From contig JADJOJ010000010.1 in NCBI GenBank assembly GCA_016713825.1, positions 124,001-188,000 of the forward strand: a stretch of 64,000 nucleotides of DNA. Reading direction: 5' to 3'. Source of the stretch: Candidatus Leptofilum gracile. Lineage in GTDB: Bacteria; Chloroflexota; Anaerolineae; Promineifilales; Promineifilaceae. The translations under genes were made by a program, and so were the position numbers. Positions 25,532 through 33,276 of this stretch are shown one piece after another (position 1 is the stretch's first letter; every line of letters starts with the position of its first letter). The notes beneath the pieces were generated by a model, which ran no database searches, was not told the origin of the DNA, and saw only the letters and a program-made list of their open reading frames with translations.

Positions 25532-25792
25532 TTACGGGTTGTTTTTGGCGCGGCGGTTGAGGAGGACGCCAACGGCCGTTAATCCAATGACCAGCGTCGC
25601 GCCCGCCAGGCCAATAATTAGTCCCCCGGTCGTATCGTCTGTTTCTGTGGGGGATATGTCATCCGCTACCTGGGCGGCAACTGTGCTAATTGCTGATGAA
25701 TGCACCGGGGGTGGACTGGCCAGAGCGGGGCGGGTGGTGAAGCTGCCCAACAGCAAAAGCAGCAGTAAAAATAGCAGGTGTTTGGTTCGCAT
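25532..25792 (-). CDS. Small secreted or membrane-anchored protein, unknown
   Basis: 86 residues: a hydrophobic signal peptide (LLFLLLLLLLGSFTT, cleavage plausible after ALA near residue 25), a Ser/Thr/Asp-rich outer segment, one membrane helix (about 57-79, GLIIGLAGATLVIGLTAVGVLL) and a basic tail RRAKNN. The layout is that of a type I membrane protein with a short cytoplasmic tail. GGGAGGC precedes ATG 25792. It is 18 nt upstream of the interrupted kinase and probably cotranscribed with it. No family recognised. Confidence 0.7.
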   Translation of the reverse strand: MRTKHLLFLLLLLLLGSFTTRPALASPPPVHSSAISTVAAQVADDISPTETDDTTGGLIIGLAGATLVIGLTAVGVLLNRRAKNNP

Positions 25793-25812
25793 GGTGCCTC
25801 CCAGGCAAAAAG

Positions 25813-25850
25813 CTGCCGCAGGTTTTTGCGATTGTTCTAGCCTGCGGCAG
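25813..25850 (-). terminator. CTGCCGCAGG inverted repeat with minus-strand T run
   Basis: 10-bp perfect arms at 25813-25822 and 25841-25850. On the minus strand the hairpin is followed by CTTTTT. It probably ends transcription arriving from pepF, or attenuates the small gene at 25792. Confidence 0.6.
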
Positions 25851-25894
25851 GTGTAATTTTTTAGGTGGCGGCCATTATACCACTTGGTGAATTG

Positions 25895-25947
25895 TTCCCC
25901 GGAAATTGTTGAGGTAAAAATTCATTTTGAGCGCAATTTCCGGGGAA
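25895..25947 (-). terminator. TTCCCCGGAAATTG hairpin directly after pepF
   Basis: 14-bp perfect arms (25895-25908/25934-25947) with a 25-nt loop, 10 nt after the pepF stop. A sister element lies at 31383-31439, 10 nt after another stop codon. Confidence 0.6.
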
Positions 25948-25956
25948 ATGGGGCGA

Positions 25957-27669
25957 TTAAGATTCGGGCAGCCGTTTGGCGATTTCGCTTTCCAGCAGGT
26001 CGATCATCTGGCCGACCATGGCGTGGTCGTAGGCGAACTGGACGTTGGCGGTTTGGTACAGCGCGGGCAAGGTTTGGGTGCCGCCCTGGGCCAGCGCCAG
26101 CCGGTAATCTTCTACCGCTTTTGCCTGATCTTGCATGGCGTTGCGCCAAATTTGCAATGCGCCTAGCTGCGCCAAACCGTACTCAATGTAGTAAAACGGC
26201 GCACGGAAGATGTGCTGCTTGCGGTGCCAGCCGGTGTCCAGCACGTCTTCAAAGCCGCTGAAATCAATCTGGGGCAGGTACGTTTGCCACAGCTCGCGCC
26301 ATTTGGCATCTGCCTGGCTGGCGTCTACGGCGTCTTCGATGTGCAGGTAGGCCCAATGCTGGAAGGCATCCACCACGGCCATGTACGGCCAGAAGAGCAC
26401 AATTTTTTCCAGATGGGTAACAAACCAGCTGTCGGCATCTTCCTGGGTAAAAAACCCTTCTTTATTTTTGGTGATGTAGGGTGCGGTGAGCAGCTCCATG
26501 GCCATCGAGGCCACTTCGTTGAACTCCATCGGGGAGCCTTTTTGCGGCTGGTAGGGCAGCTTGTTGCGCTCAAAGTTGTGGAAGGCGTGGCCCGCTTCGT
26601 GGAACAGGGTGCGGATGTCGGAGCCGGTGCCGGTGCTGTTCATGAAGATGAACGGCCGTTCCGAAGCTGGATAATTTGTGCAATAAGCCCCCGGCGCTTT
26701 GCCTTTGCGATTGGGCATATCGAGCAAATTCTCCTGCCGCATGATGTCAAAATAGTCGCCCAGAACGGGGTCTACCTGGCGGAAAATGGTGGCGGAGGTT
26801 TGGGCCAGTTCGTCGGTGTTGGTAAACGGCCGTAACGCGGGCAGGGCATACAAAAAGACATCGGCGCTCACGTCCCAGGGGCGCAGCGTGGCCACGCCCA
26901 GCTTTTGCCGGTACCGCTCGTAGATGCGGTTGGCGGCGGGCACCACCACGTCGGCGATGGCTTGATGGAAAACGGCCGCGTCGTCAGGCGTGTAGTCGAA
27001 CCGCTTTTTCTGCTGCCAGGTGTAGGCCCGAAAGTCCGAAAAGCCCGCGTTTTGGGCAATTTGCTGCCGCTGCGGCAGCAGTTCCGCCCACAAACTGTTC
27101 AGCGCTTCGCGATCTTCCAGGCGGCGTTCGGCGCTGAGCCGCCAGCCGCGCTCGCGCAGGTCACGGTCGGGGCTTTCTAGTTTGGCGGCCAGCTGTGTCA
27201 GGGTCACTTCTTCACCGTCCCACGCCACCACCTGGGAACCGATGATGCGGTTGTACACCTGGCTGCGCTTCATCTGCGCGCTCATGAGCGGCAAATTTTC
27301 CTCGCAGAACAGCTCGGCGTCGGCGCGCATGTTGCGCAGGGGGATGGCCATGCCGTCTGGCTCCAGGCCGCTCTCTAGCAGGCGTTGTTCCAGGGCATTT
27401 TCGGCCATGGCCACGTTGGGGAAAATGTCATCCAGAAATTGGTTCATGGCGGCTTCGGCCGCGTCGTCGTGGGTGTCTTGGGTGGTGGCCACGCGCAGCC
27501 GGGCGGCTCGTTCAGACAGCAGCTCGCTCAGTTTGGACCAGTCGGCCAGCCATTGGTCGATGCTGTCGGCGGTTAACGGCCGTTCCTGCAAATCTTTCAC
27601 AAAGGGAGCAATTTGCTCCCAGGTCCAATCCTTGAAGGCCTCGATTGAAGTGGGTAGTTGGGTAAACAT
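25957..27669 (-). CDS. pepF: M3 family oligoendopeptidase F-like metallopeptidase
   Basis: A 570-residue zinc peptidase of the M3B family that degrades short peptides in the cytoplasm. The zinc motif HEAGH is at 357-361 within TLFHEAGHAFHNFE. GAYCTNYP and the later FYYIEYGLAQLGALQIW are typical of the family's substrate-binding region. ATG 27669 (MFTQLP) is chosen over an upstream in-frame start because GGAGAG precedes it and homologues begin near here. It appears monocistronic, followed by hairpins at 25895 and 25813. Confidence 0.92.
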   Translation of the reverse strand: MFTQLPTSIEAFKDWTWEQIAPFVKDLQERPLTADSIDQWLADWSKLSELLSERAARLRVATTQDTHDDAAEAAMNQFLDDIFPNVAMAENALEQRLLESGLEPDGMAIPLRNMRADAELFCEENLPLMSAQMKRSQVYNRIIGSQVVAWDGEEVTLTQLAAKLESPDRDLRERGWRLSAERRLEDREALNSLWAELLPQRQQIAQNAGFSDFRAYTWQQKKRFDYTPDDAAVFHQAIADVVVPAANRIYERYRQKLGVATLRPWDVSADVFLYALPALRPFTNTDELAQTSATIFRQVDPVLGDYFDIMRQENLLDMPNRKGKAPGAYCTNYPASERPFIFMNSTGTGSDIRTLFHEAGHAFHNFERNKLPYQPQKGSPMEFNEVASMAMELLTAPYITKNKEGFFTQEDADSWFVTHLEKIVLFWPYMAVVDAFQHWAYLHIEDAVDASQADAKWRELWQTYLPQIDFSGFEDVLDTGWHRKQHIFRAPFYYIEYGLAQLGALQIWRNAMQDQAKAVEDYRLALAQGGTQTLPALYQTANVQFAYDHAMVGQMIDLLESEIAKRLPES

Positions 27670-27843
27670 GATCTCTCCAGTTACTTTGGTTGGGGTAAAT
27701 TTTGGCTGTATTGTACGGCCGTTTCCCGCTGCGGACCTGCAAAAAAGCTGCAAAAACCGCATTTGTTTAACTCAAATTAACCATTTGAATATTTTCAAAT
27801 GTGGAGGCGATGATAGGTTTAAACGGGGAGATTGTCAAGCAAG

Positions 27844-28293
27844 TTAGGCGTCTGGGGGCAGGGCATCGCCGTGGGAACGGCCGTACCAAATCAAGAAAAT
27901 GATCAGCCCAAACGGCCCGGTCATCAGCGTAAACAAGAGGGCGGGGATGCGTACCCAGGCGGGCGCGTTGTAGCGGCGGCATTGGCGGAAAATCCACGCG
28001 CCGGTGAACAAATCCAGCGCCAGCATGTGGGCCCAGCCTGCCAGCGCCCCCTGCGGGCTGCTGAGTCCGGCGCGCACGCCTTCCAGGCTCATGATGTCGA
28101 GCTTTACGTCGCCGCTGCTGGCTTGGTCTTGCCGCACGGCGTTGATGATGGCCAGCACGTAATGCGCCGCCGCGATGCCCAGCACGCTGCTGGAGCGGCT
28201 GGCTCGCTCGGTGAGGGGGTGGTTGGGGGCAAACATCATCGCCAACCAGAGCGGCATGGGGAAGCTGTTGAGGTATTTGAAGAAGGTTTCCAT
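27844..28293 (-). CDS. ABA4-like (DUF4281) membrane protein
   Basis: 149 residues with four hydrophobic helices. The pattern resembles plant ABA4 and bacterial DUF4281 proteins: PLWLAMMFAPNHPLTER at the start, GALAGWAHMLALDLFTGAWIFRQ in the middle and ALLFTLMTGPFGLIIFLIW at the end. ABA4 is required for neoxanthin formation in plants; bacterial roles are unproven. AAGGAAG precedes ATG 28293. It lies next to a CrtI-like oxidoreductase, an SRPBCC protein and an SDR on the same strand, so carotenoid or lipid modification is a sensible hypothesis. Confidence 0.78.
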   Translation of the reverse strand: METFFKYLNSFPMPLWLAMMFAPNHPLTERASRSSSVLGIAAAHYVLAIINAVRQDQASSGDVKLDIMSLEGVRAGLSSPQGALAGWAHMLALDLFTGAWIFRQCRRYNAPAWVRIPALLFTLMTGPFGLIIFLIWYGRSHGDALPPDA

Positions 28294-28316
28294 TGATGTC
28301 TTCCTTTTTAGGAATG

Positions 28317-28385
28317 AGACGCGGATGAACGCGGATGACGCGGATTTTTGTTTTTATCTGCGTTAATCTGCGTTAATCAGCGTCC
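28317..28385. repeat. Family A tandem-inverted repeat overlapping a gene end
   Basis: The left arm ACGCGGATGAACGCGGATGA and right arm CTGCGTTAATCTGCGTTAAT (each in part). The right arm supplies the last residues (LINAD) and the TAA stop of the CrtI-like gene at 28363. Confidence 0.85.
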
Positions 28386-29895
28386 TATTTAGATTGGGCT
28401 GCCAGAGGCGGAACGGCCGTTCCAACCGACTCACCCTTTCTACCAAATTGGCCACGCGCAGGCCACCCAGCGTCACCCCGGCGGTGGATTGGCCGGGGAA
28501 AATAGAATCGCCCACCAGCCACACATTTTCAACGCCGGTCGATGGCCCGCGTGCCTGCAAGATTGATTTTTGGGCAAAGCCACCCACCATGCCAGACGGC
28601 CGTCTCGTATAAAACTCAAAGGTCACCGGCGTGCCCGGCAGGCAAAGGGTGGTGGCGTCACGCAGGCCGGGCAGGGCGGTTTCGGCGGCGGTGAGCAAGC
28701 GCTCGGCGTATTCGTCGCGGCGGGCGTGGTAAGCCGCTTTGTCGCTGTGCCGCAGCTGCCACCAGGGGGCAATTGCCGTGTGCGTGGAAAGCGTGACGGC
28801 GCGCTGCCCCGTCGGGGCGCGGCTGGCATCTTCGGGGTCGGACATCGACACAAAGACGGAGTTGCCTTCGCCAAGCGGCCGTTTCGCATTCACAATAATT
28901 TGGTGGTGCCCGGCGTTGCTTGGCGGCAGTTTGGCCGCATCCACACCCAGGTACAGGGTAAACGCGCCCCAGGTGGCCTCCCGCTGGCGCACTTCTTGGG
29001 CCAATTTGGACGGCGCGTCTGCACCCAGTAAATCGCGCAGCGCCCACGGCGTCAAATTCGCCAGGATGTTGTCGGCTTCGAGGCGTAAGCCTTTGTTGGT
29101 GCGGACGGCAGCGGCACGGCCGTTTCTCATCTCAATTTCCGTCACCTGCTGGCGGAACACCACCTCGCCGCCGTTTTGGCGAATCCAGCTTACCAGCGTG
29201 TCCGCCAGCGCCCCGATGCCGCCCTGCACGTGGTTGACACCGCGCCGGGGCAAGTCCAGCGCGGCACTGCCGTAGAGGGCGTTGGCTTCGGCGCTGGTGG
29301 TTTGGGCGGAGATGAGCAGTTGGGCATCCACAAAAGCGCGGAAGAGCGGATCGTCGTTGGGCATGAGGCTGCCAATGGTGCGCAGCAGGTAGGGCAGGGA
29401 GCGCAACGTTTGCGGGCGCAGGGCGCGGGCCAGGGTGTAAACATCGTGTAGCGATTCTGGTGGCCAGGGAAACGGCCGTGACGAGACGTCCCAGGAAACA
29501 TCCGCCAACATTTCCAGCGTCTGCCAGAACGGTTCGGTGCCGGGGAAAGCGGCTTGCCGCTCGGCTTGCCACTGCTGCGCATCGGCCCATTGGGTGACGG
29601 AACGGCCGTCTGGCAAATGCACCACCCAGGCGGGATCAACCGGATGGATGGGCCAGGTCAGCCCCAGCGCCTCGGCGACGCGGGCGTGGGGGCCGCCTGG
29701 GGCAAAGCCGCCAGCCAGCGTCGCCCCGGCATCAAAGCGGAACTTTTGGTGGTAAAACGTCCCGGCACAGCCGCCGGGGTAAACGTGTGCCTCCAGCACG
29801 GTGACGCGGTGCCCGGCCTTCAGCAGCAGCGCCCCGGCCGTCAGCCCGCCAATGCCAGCGCCGATGATGAGTGTGTGGGGGGAGGAGTTCGTCAT
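28363..29895 (-). CDS. CrtI/CrtO-like FAD-dependent carotenoid desaturase or isomerase family protein
   Basis: A 510-residue phytoene-desaturase superfamily flavoprotein. The dinucleotide motif is LIIGAGIGGLTAGALLLKAGHRVTVLEA near residues 8-35. The C-terminal VWLVGDSIFPGQSTAGVTLGGLRVANLV is the family's FAD/substrate signature, closest in style to CrtO/CrtD and retinol-saturase-like enzymes. ATG 29895 is preferred to a TTG at 29916 inside a repeat. The C-terminal residues and stop are encoded by a family A repeat, suggesting that the original end was altered. It could act on carotenoids or retinoid-like lipids at the membrane. Confidence 0.85.
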   Translation of the reverse strand: MTNSSPHTLIIGAGIGGLTAGALLLKAGHRVTVLEAHVYPGGCAGTFYHQKFRFDAGATLAGGFAPGGPHARVAEALGLTWPIHPVDPAWVVHLPDGRSVTQWADAQQWQAERQAAFPGTEPFWQTLEMLADVSWDVSSRPFPWPPESLHDVYTLARALRPQTLRSLPYLLRTIGSLMPNDDPLFRAFVDAQLLISAQTTSAEANALYGSAALDLPRRGVNHVQGGIGALADTLVSWIRQNGGEVVFRQQVTEIEMRNGRAAAVRTNKGLRLEADNILANLTPWALRDLLGADAPSKLAQEVRQREATWGAFTLYLGVDAAKLPPSNAGHHQIIVNAKRPLGEGNSVFVSMSDPEDASRAPTGQRAVTLSTHTAIAPWWQLRHSDKAAYHARRDEYAERLLTAAETALPGLRDATTLCLPGTPVTFEFYTRRPSGMVGGFAQKSILQARGPSTGVENVWLVGDSIFPGQSTAGVTLGGLRVANLVERVSRLERPFRLWQPNLNRTLINAD

Positions 29896-29911
29896 AGTTT
29901 TGGTGGGTGAA

Positions 29912-30027
29912 TACAAGTGTGCAAGTATTCAAGTTTGCAGGTGTGCAAGTGGAGTTTAACTGCGTTTCACTTGCACACTTGCCACTTGCAAAGTTGCTAC
30001 TTTTTTCACTTTTCACTTATCACTTGC
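29912..30027. repeat. Family E tandem-inverted repeat (GTGTGCAAGT)
   Basis: The left part repeats AAGTGTGCAAGTATTCAAG. The right part repeats CACTTGCACACTTGCCACTTG, then TTTTCACTTATCACTTG. The right end encodes the C-terminal residues and stop of the SRPBCC gene at 30006. A relative lies at 53945-54046. Confidence 0.8.
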
Positions 30028-30482
30028 GCTTCACTTGCCTGCTGCCGCACATACCAGCGCGTCAGCAGCTTGCGGGCGGTGAACAATCCCCACAGACCTG
30101 GTTTATTGAACAGGATGCGGGTGAGCAGTCCGGCCAGACCGGGTTTGTGGCGATATTCGATATGTTCGTGGACTTCGGTTTGGGTGGGGGATACGGCCGT
30201 AAACTTATGCGTATGCTGCCAAAAGGCCAGCGGCCCACGCGCCTGCGTGTCGGTGAAGCCATTGCTGGAGACGTTGGAATGCACGGCCAGCCAGCGCAGC
30301 GGCAGCGGCCCAAACCAGAGGGTGAACTCGGCTTCGGACCCTTCGCCCAGCGGCTCAAAGTTGTGAATCTGCACAAAAATGGGCGGCGGCGACAGCTTTT
30401 TCAGGATGCGCGTGTCGTGGTGAAAGTTGGAAACGGCCGTTACCGGAGCGTCTACGGTGAATTTATAGTTGAATACAGGCAT
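30006..30482 (-). CDS. SRPBCC (START-like) family protein
   Basis: A 158-residue ligand-binding fold of the polyketide-cyclase/dehydrase type (COG4276-like). It starts VFNYKFTVDAPVTAVSNFHHD, a typical first strand and helix, and contains GEGSEAEFTLWFG and HEHIEYRHKPG strands before a C-terminal amphipathic helix. Such proteins bind hydrophobic molecules. About ten C-terminal residues, including QVISEK, are specified by the AAGTGA repeat, so the native end has probably been replaced. Its position between the CrtI-like and SDR genes suggests a lipid or pigment substrate. Confidence 0.78.
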   Translation of the reverse strand: MPVFNYKFTVDAPVTAVSNFHHDTRILKKLSPPPIFVQIHNFEPLGEGSEAEFTLWFGPLPLRWLAVHSNVSSNGFTDTQARGPLAFWQHTHKFTAVSPTQTEVHEHIEYRHKPGLAGLLTRILFNKPGLWGLFTARKLLTRWYVRQQASEAQVISEK

Positions 30483-30491
30483 GATCTTCTC

Positions 30492-30563
30492 GTTTGTAAT
30501 TGAGTAATTGGGTAATTGCGTGATTCGCCCAATGACTAATTACTCAATTACCTAATTACACTA
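30492..30563. repeat. Family C tandem-inverted repeat (TAATTGAGTAATTGGG)
   Basis: The left arm GTAATTGAGTAATTGGGTAA and right arm TTACTCAATTACCTAATTAC pair across a short GC-containing loop. The right arm carries the SDR stop codon at 30556-30558. Confidence 0.85.
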
Positions 30564-31194
30564 AATCCAGCTGCCCGCTGTGCCCTTCATCATAGGCGGC
30601 CAGGATGCGTTTGGCCACTTTTTCCGGTGCGGCGGCATCTTTGGGCAGGCGCAGCGGCAGCTTGTCCCAGAACGGCGTGGCCACTGCGCCGGGCCGCACC
30701 AGGGTAATCTTTTTGCCGCGCAGCTCTTTTTGCAGCGAGGCGACAAACGCTTCTAGCCCCGCCTTGGCGGCGACGTAGGCGGCAAATTTGGGCAATTTCA
30801 ACCGTTCGCTGACTGCGCCCAGGTAAACCAGATGGGCATCAGCGGCGAGCAGGGGGAGGCTGTGTTTGGTGGCCAAAAAGGGGCCGGTGAGATTGGCGTC
30901 TAGCTGCCGCTGCCAGCTGGCGGTGTCCAGGTCGGCCACGGCCGTTGTTTCAATATCCCCCACGGCGTAAATCCATAAATCAATTTGGTCCAGTTCGAGG
31001 CTGGTGGCGCGAACGGCCGTTTGCACTTCAAATTCCCGGCTCACGTCGGCGGCAAAGGCGTGGTCCACCAGGCCCTCCATTTGTTCCGGCTGGCGGCACA
31101 CGGCGACGGTGGTCCAGCCGTTTTGCCTAAGTTGTGCGGCGATGGCCCGGCCAATGCCGCCAGTCGCGCCCCAAATCATTGCGGTTTTGTTCAT
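30556..31194 (-). CDS. Short-chain dehydrogenase/reductase
   Basis: A 212-residue Rossmann oxidoreductase. The coenzyme motif GATGGIG is at 9-15, the active-site YxxxK is Tyr140/Lys144 (AAYVAAKAG), and NL near 101 matches the NNAG-equivalent region. It is shorter than a classic SDR (about 250). TTGGAGGCG precedes ATG 31194. A near-consensus promoter lies at 31248-31221. It is probably first in the SDR-SRPBCC-CrtI-like-ABA4-like run, although repeats separate the genes. Substrate unknown. Confidence 0.87.
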   Translation of the reverse strand: MNKTAMIWGATGGIGRAIAAQLRQNGWTTVAVCRQPEQMEGLVDHAFAADVSREFEVQTAVRATSLELDQIDLWIYAVGDIETTAVADLDTASWQRQLDANLTGPFLATKHSLPLLAADAHLVYLGAVSERLKLPKFAAYVAAKAGLEAFVASLQKELRGKKITLVRPGAVATPFWDKLPLRLPKDAAAPEKVAKRILAAYDEGHSGQLDLV

Positions 31195-31220
31195 AAAGAA
31201 TCGCCTCCAAGATGGTTAAA

Positions 31221-31248
31221 ATTATAGCAATTGCACAAGTTTTGTCAA
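31221..31248 (-). promoter_or_regulatory. Near-consensus sigma70 promoter of the SDR gene
   Basis: On the minus strand TTGACA (31248-31243) and TATAAT (31226-31221) are separated by 16 nt. The predicted leader before ATG 31194 is about 20 nt. Confidence 0.75.
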
Positions 31249-31249
31249 T

Positions 31250-31295
31250 ATATTTGGCAAAATATGGACAATTACGAGGGGAAAATGTGGACAAA
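31250..31295. promoter_or_regulatory. Operator-like region upstream of the SDR promoter
   Basis: ATATGGACAAT at 31262-31272 and the variant ATGTGGACAAA at 31285-31295 match the two boxes at 3878-3907. TATATTTGGCAAAATAT next to the -35 is an imperfect palindrome. The regulator is unknown. Confidence 0.4.
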
Positions 31296-31300
31296 AAATG

Positions 31301-31329
31301 AATGCGCCCTGGGGTTACCAGGACGCATT
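31301..31329. repeat. AATGCG/CGCATT hairpin
   Basis: AATGCG-C-CCTGG (31301-31312) pairs with CCAGG-A-CGCATT (31318-31329), with one mismatch and a 5-nt loop. A gene-free AGAAGGAGGAAT sequence follows. It could be part of a small RNA or a terminator. No open frame follows the ribosome-site-like sequence. Confidence 0.5.
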
Positions 31330-31382
31330 CACATCAGAAGGAGGAATACTCAACGAAGTTCGAGATTGGCTGAGTTTTTATT

Positions 31383-31439
31383 ATTTCCCCGGAAAATTTT
31401 TAGGTGAACAGTGTCTGCTTGAAAATTTTCCGGGGAAAT
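31383..31439 (-). terminator. ATTTCCCCGGAAAATTTT hairpin after the FAS1 gene
   Basis: 18-bp perfect arms (31383-31400/31422-31439), 21-nt loop, 10 nt after the FAS1 stop. Same family as 25895-25947. Confidence 0.65.
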
Positions 31440-31448
31440 GTCAGGCAA

Positions 31449-32894
31449 CTAGGGCAGCAGTACGCCGTCGATGACGTGGATGATGCCGTTAGAGGCTTGG
31501 ATGTCGGTGATGATGACCTGCACGGTGTCGTTCAGGAACACTTCGCCATCTTCCGTCACGGTGATGGTGACGTCTGCACCGTTCAGCGTGGTGGCAGATT
31601 CCAGCGTCACCACAACTTCGGCCGGGACTGCGCCGTCAACCACGTGGTACAGCAGGATGTCGGTGAGTGCGCCAGCCGGGTCTTCCAGCAGGGCGGCGAC
31701 GGTGCCTTCGGGCAGAGCGGCAAAAGCGTCATCGGTCGGAGCAAAGACGGTGAAGGAGCCTTCACCAGACAGGGTCTCAACCAGGCCAGCGGCATCCAAA
31801 GCGGCCACCAGGGTGGTGAAACGGCCGTCGGCCACTGCAATTTCTGCAATCGAGGGCAGTTCTTCAGCCGTCATGCTGGGCGGCAGCAGTACGCCGTCAA
31901 TCACGTGAATGATACCGTTGGATGCTTCGATGTCGGTGATGATGACCTGCACAGTGTCGTTCAGGAAGACGTTGCCGTCGGTTACGGTAATGGTGACATC
32001 TTCACCTTGCAGCGTGGTGGCAGATTCCAGCGTCACGACGGTTTCGGCCGGGACTGCGCCATCAACGACGTGGTACAGCAGGATGTCGGTGAGTGCGCCA
32101 GCCGGGTCTTCCAGCAAGCTGGCGACGGTGCCTTCGGGCAGAGCGGCAAAAGCGTCATCGGTCGGAGCAAAGACGGTGAAGGAGCCTTCACCAGACAGGG
32201 TCTCAACCAGACCAGCGGCATCCAAAGCAGCCACCAGGGTGGTGAAACGGCCGTCTGCTACCGCAATTTCAGCAATTGAAGGCGCCATCTCTTCTTCAGC
32301 GGCGGCCATGCTCGGCGGCAGCAAAACGGCGTCGATTACGTGGATAACACCATTAGATGCTTCGATGTCGGTGATGATCACCTGAACAGTTTCGTTCAAA
32401 AAGACGCTGCCATCGGTCACGGTGATGGTGACATCTTCACCTTGCAGGGTGGTGGCGGAATCCAGGGTCACGACCGTTTCGGCCATCACAGCCCCATCAA
32501 CCACGTGGTAGAGCAGGACGTCGGTCAATGCGCCTTCGGGGTCAGCCAGCAGGCTTTCTACCGTGCCTTCCGGCAGGGCGGCAAAGGCGTCATCAGTGGG
32601 GGCAAAGACGGTGAAGGAGCCTTCGCCGGAGAGGGTTTCAGCCAGGCCAGCTGCCTGCACGGCGGCGACGAGGGTGGTGAAACGGCCGTCGGCGACGGCA
32701 ATGTCTACGATGCTATTCATCTCTGCCATTGGCTCTTCGGTCGGTTCTTCCACCATCTCTTCTTCCATCGGTTCTTCGGTGGGAGCGACGGTTGGTTCGG
32801 CCGTTGGCTCTTCGGCAACTTCTTCGCTGCCGCCACAGGCGACCAGCACGAGGCTAAAAATCAGTAACACGATAAGCGTTTTCAGGTTTTTCAT
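31449..32894 (-). CDS. Lipoprotein with three fasciclin (FAS1) domains
   Basis: A 481-residue exported adhesion-type protein. The signal peptide ends in the lipobox LVAC (Cys20), followed by an acidic Glu/Pro/Thr linker (about 24-58), then three FAS1 domains at about 60-192, 205-335 and 345-481. Each repeats the core FTTLVAALDAAGLVETLSG, GSFTVFAPTDDAFAALPEGT and NGIIHVIDGVLLP. The domains are so alike at the DNA level (about 420-nt units) that recent tandem duplication is likely. FAS1 proteins mediate cell-cell or matrix adhesion. A downstream hairpin ends the unit. Confidence 0.92.
   Translation of the reverse strand: MKNLKTLIVLLIFSLVLVACGGSEEVAEEPTAEPTVAPTEEPMEEEMVEEPTEEPMAEMNSIVDIAVADGRFTTLVAAVQAAGLAETLSGEGSFTVFAPTDDAFAALPEGTVESLLADPEGALTDVLLYHVVDGAVMAETVVTLDSATTLQGEDVTITVTDGSVFLNETVQVIITDIEASNGVIHVIDAVLLPPSMAAAEEEMAPSIAEIAVADGRFTTLVAALDAAGLVETLSGEGSFTVFAPTDDAFAALPEGTVASLLEDPAGALTDILLYHVVDGAVPAETVVTLESATTLQGEDVTITVTDGNVFLNDTVQVIITDIEASNGIIHVIDGVLLPPSMTAEELPSIAEIAVADGRFTTLVAALDAAGLVETLSGEGSFTVFAPTDDAFAALPEGTVAALLEDPAGALTDILLYHVVDGAVPAEVVVTLESATTLNGADVTITVTEDGEVFLNDTVQVIITDIQASNGIIHVIDGVLLP
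31450..32730 (-). repeat. Three near-identical about 420-nt coding repeats (FAS1)
   Basis: Units at about 31450-31860, 31880-32280 and 32310-32700 share long identical blocks. The two copies nearest the C-terminus are the most alike. Confidence 0.85.
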
Positions 32895-32925
32895 GATGTT
32901 CTTCTACTCCATTTCTATTGTTTGC

Positions 32926-32964
32926 GAACACAGCAAAGTAGCGATTGATGGTGTGGCTGTGTTC
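32926..32964. promoter_or_regulatory. GAACACAGC inverted repeat upstream of the FAS1 gene
   Basis: 9-bp perfect arms (32926-32934/32956-32964) around a 21-nt loop lie in the 5' region of the lipoprotein gene. It could be an operator or mRNA leader hairpin. The rest of 32965-33205 shows no gene and no clear promoter, only two ACGGCCGT copies near 33145 and 33192. Confidence 0.35.
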
Positions 32965-33209
32965 AAAGCTCTATTTGTAAAATGATTGGTTTTTGCGCGC
33001 ACAATCACCAGTCTTGCCGATTTTCTGGCCGGGCGATTTGTTCACCCTTTGCCCAGAAATACGACGGGGCGCTGGTTTTGTACCTGTCTTGCACGGGTTT
33101 TGTTAAGGTTTAGCTCATAAATGGGGTAGAAGATTGGACAAAAAACGGCCGTTCCTCCTCTAAACCTCAAAAAAAGCGAGATGGGGTGGAACGGCCGTTT
33201 TCAATTTTT

Positions 33210-33268
33210 ACAAAGAGAGCAAAGAGCTTTAAGAGGTCTTTTTCTTTTTCCTCTGTGTGCTCTGTGGC
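33210..33268. repeat. Family I tandem-inverted repeat (CAAAGAGAGCAAAGAG)
   Basis: ACAAAGAGAGCAAAGAG and CTCTGTGTGCTCTGTGG arms surround a T-rich loop just after the thioredoxin reductase stop. It resembles 49772-49850. Confidence 0.7.
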
Positions 33269-33276
33269 AAATTTAT

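Noticed and set aside
31340..31380. Small protein gene after the AGGAGG-like site at 31338-31346
   Set aside because: No start codon at suitable distance and the region folds as hairpins.
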